Assembly (NCBI GenBank): GCA_029556615.1
Contig: JAKQDD010000171.1
Coordinates: 21,592-85,591 of the forward strand
DNA length: 64,000 nt
Direction: 5' to 3'
DNA from: Verrucomicrobiota bacterium
GTDB lineage: Bacteria; Verrucomicrobiota; Verrucomicrobiia; Limisphaerales; J093
The notes beneath the pieces were generated by a model that was given only the letters and a program-made list of their open reading frames with translations, was not told the origin of the DNA and did not search any database. Each line of letters starts with the position of its first letter. The stretch's first letter is position 1. Positions 34,441-44,100 of the stretch are shown in pieces. The translations under genes and the position numbers were made by a program.

Positions 34441-34530
34441 TAGAGTCCTCGACGGAACGTGGGGAGGCCTGGAACAGCAGAGACCCAAACTTGACCTAAT
34501 CGCATCGACTTTCACAAGTCGAGGACTCTA
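34441..34530. repeat. Type A inverted-repeat element, full copy
   Basis: 90 bp with perfect 13-bp termini TAGAGTCCTCGAC (34441-34453) and GTCGAGGACTCTA (34518-34530). The left half is nearly identical to the copy at 12468. It follows the type B element after 3 bp and ends in CTAGCGAGG, a partial type B start. With the B copy it fills the gap between two convergent genes. Confidence 0.88.
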
Positions 34531-34538
34531 GCGAGGGG

Positions 34539-35384
34539 CTACGGCAGGGGTGCCTCGACCTGCCCAGCCTCATGATACTGCCAGTTGAAGACAACGACGG
34601 TGTTGTTGCCCAGCGTGGCGCTCTTGTAGAAAATGCCCGCCCGATAATACGTCGCCTCCTCCAGTCGCCGGGTGGCCCGACTCAGCTTGAGGTTGCTGCT
34701 CACCGAGCAGGCTGGCGTGGCGTCGTCGTTGCACACCGGGCCCAGCAGCGGGTTATTGTCCTTCAGGATCACCACGCAGGTGTCCAGCGGCGTCGCGTTG
34801 GCCGGAGCCGGCCGGCACGTGTCAATCGTCAAGTACGGCCGGTTGAAAGTGTTGGGGTACGGGTTGCTGGCGGGGGCGAGCGTGCGGGGACCAAGAAACG
34901 GGACCGCGGTGTAGACCCGGTCGAATCCGGGACAGCAGGAGTTGTAGCCCGCACCAAAAAGACCGACGGGGACACTGAGGTAGCCGGCGTTCCCCACCGC
35001 CGTGAACACGCTCAAGTACGCAGGATTTGACATCACCGCCGGCGACGCCGAGACCGAGACCCGGTACGCGCCCGCGTCCGCATGCCGGACGCGACGGATT
35101 GTGAAGGTCGCGTTGGTGGCTCCGGCAATCGGCAGCTTGTTGAGGTACCATTGGTACTTCGGGACCAGCGATGACGGGGCGGTCGCCACCACGACGTTGA
35201 AGGCCGCGTCGGCCCCTTCGTGAACCGTCAGGCTGACCGGCTGCATGACAAACCAGATCCGGCCGCCTGCCGGTTTCCCGGGGCTCCAACCCGGACTCTC
35301 CCGCCAACTGCGGCAGCCTGCCGAGAAGACCAGGACCAGCGACACCGCCAGACCGACCAGGGGAGAAAGACGTGGGGCTTTCAT
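34539..35384 (-). CDS. Ig-like domain lipoprotein
   Basis: 281 residues. A lipoprotein signal (LVGLAVSLVLVFSAGC, cysteine at about residue 24) anchors the protein. An Ig-like fold follows: PVSLTVHEGADAAFNVVV, VPKYQWYLNKLPIAGATNAT and DAGAYRVSVSASP, the pattern of bacterial immunoglobulin-like repeats that sit after Gln-Trp-Tyr. The C-terminal 130 residues (GYNSCCPGFDRVYTAVPFLG, CVVILKDNNPL) are not recognised and hold several Cys residues that could form disulfides. It converges on the FecR-TPR-barrel gene across type A and B repeats, and diverges from the CHASE2 cyclase gene. Confidence 0.75.
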   Translation of the reverse strand: MKAPRLSPLVGLAVSLVLVFSAGCRSWRESPGWSPGKPAGGRIWFVMQPVSLTVHEGADAAFNVVVATAPSSLVPKYQWYLNKLPIAGATNATFTIRRVRHADAGAYRVSVSASPAVMSNPAYLSVFTAVGNAGYLSVPVGLFGAGYNSCCPGFDRVYTAVPFLGPRTLAPASNPYPNTFNRPYLTIDTCRPAPANATPLDTCVVILKDNNPLLGPVCNDDATPACSVSSNLKLSRATRRLEEATYYRAGIFYKSATLGNNTVVVFNWQYHEAGQVEAPLP

Positions 35385-35405
35385 AGGGACTTGGGTTCAA
35401 GCCAC

Positions 35406-35435
35406 TGTATACACGACCTGGACGGGAGAAAGCAA
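35406..35435 (-). promoter_or_regulatory. Weak promoter candidate for the Ig-like lipoprotein
   Basis: On the minus strand TTGCTT (35435-35430) and TATACA (35411-35406) lie 18 bp apart, about 20 bp before the start codon. It is one of the few AT-richer spots in this divergent 178-bp gap. Match to consensus is modest. Confidence 0.3.
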
Positions 35436-35562
35436 GGACTGCCCGCCCGGGATCCTCGCCCAGGGAAGGGCGATCCGGGGCGCATTCCGACTTTTCCGCT
35501 GTCCCGAGCGCCGGCGAACCGGTACTCTGCCGGAAGCCGGGACAGGCGCCGGCTTCTGAGCC

Positions 35563-37605
35563 GTGAGAACACGCGCGTCAACGCCACCCCGCGGCATCAC
35601 CTGCTGGGCGGGTGCGTTGCTGACCGTCCTCGTCGGGGTCGTGGCCCTGAATCCGGTCGTCGGGTCACGGCTCCGTCAAGCCAGCTACGATCTCCTGCAG
35701 ATCTGGCGAACATTGCTGTCGGTCCCGCGTCCTCCCGACGGGGTCGTGATCGTCGATCTTGAGCCTCAGTACCGCCGGCGGTTCCCCATGACGAACCTCG
35801 TGGAACGCGTCCACCTGGCCCAGGTGCTGCACCACTTGAAGGCTGGCGGCGCCAAGGCCGTTGTGCTCGATGCCCTGCTCAGTGACGAGGATCCGTCGGT
35901 GGATCCCGGGCTCGCCCAACTCCTCGCCGCACACGGGCATGTCGTCCTGGGCAGCCACGCCGTCGTCGAGAGCGGACGTGCGCTGCGATCGATCGAGACC
36001 GCGAATCCCCTGCTCCTGGCCGCGGCGGCGACGAACGGTTTCATGGAGTTTCGACGCGACAGCGACGGCGCGATCCGCGAGTTGGAACCTGTGCTTGGGA
36101 GGCTGCAGCTCCGGGTGACGAACCGCGGGATCGTCACGACGGTCGTGACGAATCTGCCGACGCTCAGCTGGGTCGCAGCAGTCCGTGAACGTCCCGATCT
36201 CACCAGGGTCGAAGCCCGCCGCAGCCGATGGTGGCTGACGTACTACGGCGGCGCCCGCCGTCTTCCGCACACGAACGGCACGGACGCCGCGGCCGCCGCC
36301 GCCGCGGGCTTTTTCCGAAACCAGATTGTCGTGGTGGGTCAGCGCCACGGCATCAACGACCCCGGGGAGTGCCCGACCGGGTTCGACACGTTCCGGAGCC
36401 CTTACGGCGCAGCGGCCCGCCGCTACGACGGCGTCGAGGTCCACGCCACGGCGCTCCTCAACCTCTTGCACGGGCAATGGCTGCGCGAGGTGGCGCCGTG
36501 GCTCCAACTGCTGGGGACGGTGCTGGCGGGTGTCGGCCTGGGGTGGGGGCTTTCCCAGTGCCGACCGTGGCGGGCCTTGGCGCTGGCGGCAGGCCTCGGC
36601 ACAGCGGCCGCTGCAGCGGCCGGCGTGCTGGCGTGGATCGGCCGCTGGTGGTTCCCCTGGCTGGTGCTGGTCGGCGTCCAGATCCCCGTGGCCCTGGCCT
36701 GGGCCGTTTTCCGCCACTCGACGCGCGCCTATCTCGAGAACCGGCTCCTGGTGCGGTCGCTCTCGCTGTATCTCTCGCCCCAGCAGGTGGCACGCATCGT
36801 CCGCCAGCCAACCCTCCTGCAACGGGGAGGACGCCAACAGTTGGTCAGCATCCTGGCGAGCGACATCGCCGGCTTCTCACGCATCTCGGAACGCATGGAC
36901 GCCGAAGACCTGATGGCGCTGCTCAATCGCTACTATGAGGGGGCCATCGACTGCGTGCACGCAACGGAGGGCACCGTCGTCAAACTCATCGGGGACGCCA
37001 TCTTCGCGCTCTGGAACGCCCCGCAGGAACAGGAGGATCACCGGGCGCGGGCGTGTCGGGCCGCCCTGTTGTTGCGGGAGCGACTTGGGACGTTCAATGC
37101 TCAGCCGGGGACGTTGCCCATGCGCACGCGCGTGGGGCTGCACACCGGCACGGCGTGCGTCGGCAACGTGGGGAGCGCGGACCGATTCGAGTACACCGCG
37201 GTGGGGGAGGCTGTGAACCTGGCTTTCCGGCTCGAGAGCCTCAACAAGCAGCTCGGCACCGACATCCTGGCAACTCGCGATGCCCTCAAAGGCATTCATC
37301 TGCAAGTCGTCTCCCGGTGCCTCGGCCACTTCCGGCTCAAGGGATTCGATCACGTGGTGGAAGTGCACGAGTTGATCCAACTGGCCGGCCGGGGTGCCAG
37401 CCCGGCGTGGGCCGAGCCCTTCGCGGCCGGACTACACCATTTCCAGAGGCACGAATTCGACCTCGCCGAGCGCGCCTTCCGCCAGACCTTGAGCCTGCGC
37501 CCCGAGGACGGTCCCGCGCGGTTCTATCTCGAGACCTTGACGGCTCTTCGCCTGGTTCCCCTGCCGCCGGAATGGGCCGGCGAGATCGAGATCCATGAAA
37601 AGTAG
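35563..37605 (+). CDS. CHASE2-domain class III adenylate/guanylate cyclase with TPR tail
   Basis: 680 residues, inner membrane. One N-terminal helix (about 12-30) leads into a periplasmic CHASE2 sensor domain (VVIVDLEPQYRRRFPMTN; LKAGGAKAVVLDALLSD; RNQIVVVGQ; VEVHATALLNLLHG). Three transmembrane helices follow (about 312-386). The cytoplasmic cyclase domain has both metal-binding Asp residues (ASDIAGFS, Asp434; LIGDAIFAL, Asp478), the ATP-favouring Lys474, and Asn552/Arg556 in AVNLAFRLES, so it should be active and make cAMP rather than cGMP. The last 70 residues form a TPR-like hairpin (AGLHHFQRHEFDLAERAFRQ). The start is GTG at 35563. CHASE2 cyclases are often neighbours of FecR-domain proteins, which fits the gene at 30725. 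The 3' end overlaps the opposite-strand TPR gene by 174 bp. Confidence 0.93.
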   Translation: MRTRASTPPRGITCWAGALLTVLVGVVALNPVVGSRLRQASYDLLQIWRTLLSVPRPPDGVVIVDLEPQYRRRFPMTNLVERVHLAQVLHHLKAGGAKAVVLDALLSDEDPSVDPGLAQLLAAHGHVVLGSHAVVESGRALRSIETANPLLLAAAATNGFMEFRRDSDGAIRELEPVLGRLQLRVTNRGIVTTVVTNLPTLSWVAAVRERPDLTRVEARRSRWWLTYYGGARRLPHTNGTDAAAAAAAGFFRNQIVVVGQRHGINDPGECPTGFDTFRSPYGAAARRYDGVEVHATALLNLLHGQWLREVAPWLQLLGTVLAGVGLGWGLSQCRPWRALALAAGLGTAAAAAAGVLAWIGRWWFPWLVLVGVQIPVALAWAVFRHSTRAYLENRLLVRSLSLYLSPQQVARIVRQPTLLQRGGRQQLVSILASDIAGFSRISERMDAEDLMALLNRYYEGAIDCVHATEGTVVKLIGDAIFALWNAPQEQEDHRARACRAALLLRERLGTFNAQPGTLPMRTRVGLHTGTACVGNVGSADRFEYTAVGEAVNLAFRLESLNKQLGTDILATRDALKGIHLQVVSRCLGHFRLKGFDHVVEVHELIQLAGRGASPAWAEPFAAGLHHFQRHEFDLAERAFRQTLSLRPEDGPARFYLETLTALRLVPLPPEWAGEIEIHEK

Positions 37606-40047
37606 CTTGCCTATCAGGCCCAGCAGGTACTGCGCGTCGTCATCCCCCTGGCCGGCTGACCGATTCAGCCAGGTCACAGCCTCCTTCGAGGCCTCGGGAC
37701 CTCGCAGCACGAGCACATTGCGCGCGTAGTTGAATTGAGCCTGCGCGTCTCCCTGTTCGGCAGCCTTCAGCAGCCACCGCATCCCCTCCTCCGTCCGTGG
37801 CGGCTGCGCCTCGAGACACGCCTTGGCCAGAGCCATCCGGGCCGGGATGTCGCCGGATTCGGCCCGGCGCTCGAGCGTTTCGAGGGAGCCCGCAGCACCG
37901 GATCGCGCCTGCGAGACGGCGGTCATCATCTCGAAGCCCAATTGACTCGCGCGCCGATGGTCTTTCGGGAGCTCACCCCGGTCGAAGGCGAGGGCCTTTC
38001 GGATGTGTTCCGCGGAGTTCACGGAGTCGTCCAACTCCGTGTAGACGGCAGCCAGGCGGAGATGCACCACCGGGTTTATCGGGCTCAAGGCGAGGGCCCG
38101 CTGCAACTCGGCCAGGGCGGGCTTCCAGCGCCGCCGCGCCATTTCGATGACTGCCGCCGCGTCATGCACGTCCCAGGTGTCGCGCCCGTCGGATTGGAGT
38201 TGGCTCAATTCGGCGGCTGCGAGTTCGACCTCGCCGAGCCCCGCCATGCCCCGGACGAACTGGAGGCGCGTCCAGCGATCGTTCGGGTTGAGCTTCAGCC
38301 CCGCCCGCAGCAGCGCCGCATTGGGTTTGAGCTGCGATTGCATCGCCTGGTGGGAAACGGCTTGCACATCGTCCAACACCACGAACTCCTCGTGCAACGC
38401 GCAAAAGAGCCGCCAGGTCGGGTCCACCAAAACGCTTTGTCCGTTGAGAAGGAACGCCGCGCAGTCGTGATAGGCGGAGGAACCGTCGGCACAGCGCTCG
38501 ACATGCACGAGCCACGCGTCCAGCCCGATCGCACGCACCATGGCCACGAAGAGCTTCGCGTACTCCTGGCAGGAAAAGCGTGTTTCCGGATCCGTGGACT
38601 TCCGCAAGGCCTCCGCCGCCGTCCGTCGCTCGCCGTCGCCCGATCCCCGCCCGCGCCGCGCCACGTCCGCAAACAGCGCGAAGGCACGGAGCGCGTTGTT
38701 GGTCAGGCCCGTGCTGAGCCGACGCGCCTCGGCGGCCAGCTCCGGCGTGATTTCCAGCGGATTCACCACCAGAGCCCGATCCTCGGGCGTGAGCCGGCGG
38801 TCGAGCTCGGCCTTCAGCTCGTCGGGAGTGAACGACCGGGGCGGGACGACGGCCGGCAACGCCTTGCCGTCCGCGCGCGGCCGAATGCCGACCGTGGTCG
38901 ACTCCAATGTGGCACGGATCATGGCATCCGTTGCCGTCTTGGGGCCAAGACGCTGCAACTCCCGCCCCGCCAGTTCCACATGGCCGACGGCGAGAGCTGC
39001 CTGAAGCAGTGCCAGATCCACGATGTCGCCTTCGCCGGGCAAATCCTCGATCTCGTCCAGCAAGTCACGGGCCCCTTCCAGATCGCCGGCTTGGGACAAC
39101 GCCGCGGCCAGGAGCACCGGTGCCGCCGCATCGTCCGGTCGGTCAGCCCAAGCCTGCCTGAGGAGGACTGCCAGGTCGGCCCATCGCTTCAACCGCGAGA
39201 GCAGATCGAACACCGCCCGGATCGCCTCCGGGCAGCCCCGATGCAACCGCAGCGCCTCCCGCATCTCGGCCTCGGCACCGCCCATGTCCTCGCGCATCCA
39301 CAACACCAGCGCGTGGGCCAGATGCGCCTCACACGAATCCGGCTGTTGCCGGAGGAACTCCTCGGCGGCCGACGCACAGTCGGCCTTCCGGTCTGCCTCG
39401 ACGAGGAGGTCGAGGAGCGAAACATGGGCCAACCCGCACCGGGCATCGGACGCGAGCACCTCCCGCCAGGCGGCTTCCTGCTCGGCGACCGGAACTCCAC
39501 GAACCTGGAGGGCGATCGCTTTGGCGAAGGCGCCGGCTGTGACCTCGCGATCCGTCACCCCCATTCTCCAGTGCCGCCACTCCTCCTCCGGGATGCGACG
39601 GTCCAACGCCTCCGCCACCTTCAGGATGAGGGACTCTGCGAGATCAACCCAGCGCGGGGCAGCGACCCGGATCGCGACCGGCGGTGTCTCCCCCTCGATC
39701 CGCAGCATCGTGGCGTCGGCCACCCAGCCGGCCGGTTCGCGTCGGAACACGCCCCAGACCGCGGCGTTGGCCTTCACCTCCATCGCCACGTCGCGAGCCC
39801 GTCCTGCATCGATGGCGTTGGCCGCGCTCTGACCCGAACGGCGCAGGGCGGGTTCGATGCTGCGCCATCCCGGCGTCCTGGTGGCTTGCGCATGCATCAA
39901 GCCCATCCGCACCAAAGCGGGCAACGCCTGCCGCCAGTCCTCGAGCGATGTGTCGCCGGTCGCATCCCCCTGCGCGTGTCGGGTGTCCCCGCGCAGACGG
40001 GTCTGGTCACCATGGGCTTCCCGTTGCCCCGCGCCCGAATCCGGCAT
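37432..40047 (-). CDS. TPR/SEL1 and transglutaminase-like protein, 5' end lost
   Basis: Large repeat protein. The first recognisable part, GDTSLEDWRQALPALVRMGL and NAAVWGVFRREPAGW, looks like a CsgG/TolB-type N-terminal domain that should begin with a leading strand and, if exported, a signal peptide; neither is present. TPR units follow (SCEAHLAHALVLWMREDMGG), then a transglutaminase-like segment (FSCQEYAKLFVAMVRAIG with Cys, AYHDCAAFLLNGQ with His and VLVDPTW with Asp), more TPRs, and SEL1 repeats (GMRWLLKAAEQGDAQAQFNY). Codons upstream of about 39966 read antisense through the pseudogene on the other strand, so the true 5' end has been deleted; usable starts are ATG at 39906 or 39897. The last 58 codons overlap the cyclase gene. 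Confidence 0.6.
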   Translation of the reverse strand: MPDSGAGQREAHGDQTRLRGDTRHAQGDATGDTSLEDWRQALPALVRMGLMHAQATRTPGWRSIEPALRRSGQSAANAIDAGRARDVAMEVKANAAVWGVFRREPAGWVADATMLRIEGETPPVAIRVAAPRWVDLAESLILKVAEALDRRIPEEEWRHWRMGVTDREVTAGAFAKAIALQVRGVPVAEQEAAWREVLASDARCGLAHVSLLDLLVEADRKADCASAAEEFLRQQPDSCEAHLAHALVLWMREDMGGAEAEMREALRLHRGCPEAIRAVFDLLSRLKRWADLAVLLRQAWADRPDDAAAPVLLAAALSQAGDLEGARDLLDEIEDLPGEGDIVDLALLQAALAVGHVELAGRELQRLGPKTATDAMIRATLESTTVGIRPRADGKALPAVVPPRSFTPDELKAELDRRLTPEDRALVVNPLEITPELAAEARRLSTGLTNNALRAFALFADVARRGRGSGDGERRTAAEALRKSTDPETRFSCQEYAKLFVAMVRAIGLDAWLVHVERCADGSSAYHDCAAFLLNGQSVLVDPTWRLFCALHEEFVVLDDVQAVSHQAMQSQLKPNAALLRAGLKLNPNDRWTRLQFVRGMAGLGEVELAAAELSQLQSDGRDTWDVHDAAAVIEMARRRWKPALAELQRALALSPINPVVHLRLAAVYTELDDSVNSAEHIRKALAFDRGELPKDHRRASQLGFEMMTAVSQARSGAAGSLETLERRAESGDIPARMALAKACLEAQPPRTEEGMRWLLKAAEQGDAQAQFNYARNVLVLRGPEASKEAVTWLNRSAGQGDDDAQYLLGLIGKLLFMDLDLAGPFRRQGNQAKSRQGLEIEPRGTVLGAQAQGLAEGALGEVEFVPLEMV

Positions 40048-41142
40048 GACGCCCAGCTCGAGGTGCAGGATGCGACCGGGCGCCGCCGTCCCCTCGCGAC
40101 GACGCCGCTGGCGGGGCCGCTGGATCGACGATCGCGGTGAACCGAGCCCGATGACCTACGACCTGCGCCTGGGCGCCGAGGCCGGTTCGCCGCAGCTCCG
40201 CTTCACCCTCACCGTCCTCCACGCCGTCGCCCGCCAGCAGCCGTGGGAGGAACGCAAACCGGCCGTGACCGTCACGGATTGGCGGCTGGGTTTTCGACTG
40301 GCACAAGCCGCGAATCACTGGGGCGTCAGAACCGAGCGCGGCGGCCTGCCATTGAGCCACGCCCCGTTCGTCGACCTGCGTGAACCCGATGAACAGAGGT
40401 ACACCGTCCGCGCGGGCGAGCGCGAGGTGGCCACGGGCACCCGCGCGCCGGGTTGGCTGACGGCGGTTCAGGGACCGGACTCTGTCTGCCTGGGGGTGCG
40501 CGACTTCTGGCAAAACCATCCCAAGCGTCTCCGGGGCGGCGAGGACCGACTCGAAGTCGGACTCTGGCACGGCCCTGCGCCCATGAGCTGGGAGGGCGGC
40601 CTCGCCAAAACGCACGAGCTGGTGCTCGACGTGGCCACCGGGTTGCGCGACTACGGCGACGCCTACATGGGGGTCCGTACAAGGGCAAGAACGCTTTCCT
40701 CAATCTCGAGTACGACGTGCCCTTCACAGTGGATCGCCCGCGAACTCTCCCGGTTCCAAGGCCTCGGCAACGAGCGGCAGATCGGCTGGTCGCTCTACGC
40801 CCTCAGCGCGCTCCACGAGGTCACGGGTTCACCGCCCTACCTTGAGACGGTGCGCGCGAGGTGACCCTCGACTTCGAGGCCGCGGGCGAAGGTTATCACT
40901 CCGCCACGCTGTTCGATCCGAAGGGCGTTCCGGTGGGACATGTACACCGGTTCATCGACTTCGAGGATTCCGGGAAGTACCGCCTCGAATTGAAAGCGCC
41001 GGTGACCGGTCCGCGCCAAGGTTGGTCGCTCGAACTCAACGCCGTCCGCGTCCTGCGCGCCGAGGGATTCAACCCCTGCTGGTCGGCGTCGATCGAGAAC
41101 TGGTTCGATCCGGAGTCGCCCGAATCCGCGGGGCAACGCTGA
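39967..41142 (+). pseudogene. Decayed exo-rhamnogalacturonan-lyase-like (PcRGLX/YetA type) gene
   Basis: Pieces of one protein lie in order but in changing frames: TGLVTMGFPLPRARI near 40010 (frame of 40140 stop), WLTAVQGPDSVCLGVRDFWQ and GGLAKTHELVLDVATGLRDYG (40450-40670), GGPYKGKNAFLNLEYDVPF (about 40665-40725), RELSRFQGLGNERQIGWSLY (about 40740-40800), and GEGYHSATLFDPKGVPVG to the end at 41142. At least four frame changes are needed. The blocks resemble the YetA-like/PcRGLX family of exo-acting rhamnogalacturonan lyases, whose usual length is about 800-900 residues, so internal parts are missing too. No start region remains; it begins at the junction with the TPR gene. The family call rests on remembered motifs. 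Confidence 0.55.
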
Positions 41143-41159
41143 CCGGCCCGGGCGTCACT

Positions 41160-44100
41160 TTACTGTTGCCGGAGCCGGTAGAACTGCATCCCGGTGCCGG
41201 GCAGCGGCAGCAAGACCGGGCTTTGGTCAGCACCGCTGACATCGGCCCAGCCCGCTGCATGGGTAACGCTGGCGTTCTGCTGGAGGATATACCCCGAGCC
41301 GGACCAGCTGAACCTCAAGAGACCCTCGGCCACCGTCACGCCCACCGCGGGGGGCAGGCCCTTCATGACTTGCGCCAGCTCGGCCTCGTTCAACACCCGA
41401 TTGAAGACGTGGATGTCATCCAGGTAACCGGAGTAGGCCATCGGCCAAGTGTCGGTCGAGCGCCCAAACTCGAGCGGTTGGCTCGCCGGCCAGAAGCCCG
41501 CGTAACCGTCGGTCTTCTCATTCTCGAGCTTGCCATCCACGTAGAAGGCGATGATCCCGATGGAATCCATGGCATAGACATACGCGACGTGATGCCAGGC
41601 GTCGTCGTCAAGCCGGGTCACGCCGTCAATGCTGATGCCGGTCGACGTGCTCTGGTTGAACAGGCACCCGGGTTCGTGATCCGCATAGATCGCGGGGTCC
41701 CGATCCGGGGGCGCGATCGAGAGCGAATCGCCCACCGACCCGGCCACGAACGCCGTGCGACGGTCGAACAGGGTTGCGCCGCTGTATCCGATGGTGTTGG
41801 CGGGAAGCCCCTTCATCCAGAAGCAGAGGGTGCCCACCCGGCTGTCGAGGTCCGGATGCGCAACGACGGCCATTTGCTGGTCGCGGAGGGTGCCATCGAA
41901 GTGGATGACTCCCTGGCGCGCGACGCTGTGGGCGTCGGCGACCTCAGCCTCCCAGGTCGCTCCCCGGTTCTCCGCGTGGTGCGCCTGGGTCTTGGCCGGG
42001 TTGGCGGGAGCGTCATCGACAATGACGTTGTCCTCGGCCGGCGCGTCGGCAAACTGGTAGCGGAGGACGAGGCTGTCGGCCAGACTGGGCCGCGGCGTGA
42101 CAGCAACCGTCGCCGGCACGCTGGTCCGGACGCGCAAAGGGTTCGAGGCGACCAGGGTGTACGTGCCCGCCTGGGCAGGAGTGATGTCGGCGAGAACCAA
42201 CTCGAGGGCGGTGGCGCCCGGCACGTCCTCGCCGTTGCGCTGCCATCGGCAGGCGATCGGCGCGGTGCCCTGAACGTCGGCGCGCAGAAACACGCGGTCG
42301 CCGGCACGGACATTCCAGCTTACCGGGCTGGCCGTGATCTGCAGGCCCGTCGCGGCCGGCATCACCTGCACTTCGGCCAAACAGAGCTGGGTGTTGCCCG
42401 GGTCGGCCAGGTCCGTGGCCAGCGTGTGTTCGAGGTGCACGACCTGCGCGATGGTGCCGGCGCCGAGGTCGAGAATCGTGGGATTCGGCGGGTTCACCTC
42501 GCCGGAGACCGCGACACGCAGGAGCTCCGTGCGCGCGCCCGGGTCCGCGCTGTCATAGAGGACCAGGTCCACGTTCCGATTTCGCGTGAAGCAACAATCC
42601 GTCCGCCACCAGACAATCACCTGCCCGACGTTGCGAGGCGTGCGCAGGTCAACCTCCCACCACCCGTAATCGCCGGCGCCGGCGGTGCAGGCAATGGTCC
42701 CCGCCGACCATGAACCGGTCGTGTTGCCGTCGATGGCCTTGCTGGCCACGGGCTGAATGGAGTGCGGATAGAGCGACGACTGGGTCGCCACGCCGGTCCG
42801 GGCGTAATTGATCGGCGTCGAGGGGCTGGCGGCCTGGATGGCCACCGGGACGATGGTGTTGTTGAAGGGATCTTTGACGCCGCTGATGAGCAGCGAGATG
42901 TTGTCGCCCAACAGCAGGTTGCCAATCGTCAACACCACCGTCCGGCCGTCGGCCTGCAGCACCGCATCGTCGGTGGTCGGACCGCCCTCGAGCGCGTAGT
43001 GGGCTGTTTCACCCGCACTGGCTGGATCGAGACGCTCGCTGAAGACCAGGAACATCCGGACGCTGTCCGTCACCTCGAAGCTGTTCGTCACGAGCGTGGG
43101 CGCAACAACGTCCGCGGTGACCGTGAGCGTCGTCTCCGATGAAAACACGCCGTGGCCGGAAACGGAGGCCTGAACCTTGTATCGGGCCCCGCCATCGGCC
43201 TGGCCCAGCAGCGGCGTCGTGTACGCGTTCATCCAGCTCCCCGCGGCGCCGGCTACCTCCGTGCCATTGCGGTACCAGCGATAACTGATCTCCTCCGGCC
43301 GGATCCCGCCGTCCACGGTGGCCAGCACCGGCCCCAGCGTGACGGCATTGCCCTCGACCACCTCGATTGCCGCCGGGAGGTTCGTCACGAAAGCCATCGC
43401 CGGGGCGGCTGGAAGCGGCGGGAACACCTCGACTTCGGGCAGGTTCAGGAACGTGTCCGGCGTGTCCGCCGTGGTGTTGAGCACCACGCTTTGACCTTGA
43501 GCCAGGGGCGGTGCGAAGTTGATGACAAACTTGGGGCCGCTGGGCTGCACCGCAAACACCTGCGCATACAGCGGATTGGCGCCTGCATCCGCCACGGTCA
43601 GTTGCACCTGATCGTACCGGGCGTACGTTCGATCGCGGCGCGGCCAGAGCACGACGCTGCCGATCGTCTGGGGAGCCGGCAGGTCGACCCGCCACCAAGG
43701 GAGCGGGTCGGCGTCGGGCGTGTCATCCGGCGCTGAATAGCCCCAGAGATAAGCGCCCGTGGACAGGCTCGTGAGGCCCATGTGGTTGCCATCGATGGCT
43801 TGCTGCGGCCCGTAGAGGCTCGGGTCGCCGGCGTAGACCGAGCTCGAAGCTGCCGTGCCGCCGTTGATGTCCTGGGCGTAGTTCATCAGAGCCACCAACG
43901 GCTGATCGAAAACCTCGACCTCGGCCAGCGACACGTACTCGGGCAGACCCTCGAGATGATCGACAACCACCACACGGCCGTCGACGACCGGATCCAGGTT
44001 GAATCCGAGGTCGCGCGGCGTGGTGCCGGCCCAGGCCCAGGTGTTCGTCTCCCACAACGGCACGCGCGTCGCGAGGTCGGCGCGGTCGTAGATCACCACG

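Noticed and set aside
37735..40140. 801-codon plus-strand open frame
   Set aside because: Antisense to the TPR gene; only its last 50 or so codons correspond to real (lyase-like) coding sequence, and these are listed under the pseudogene.
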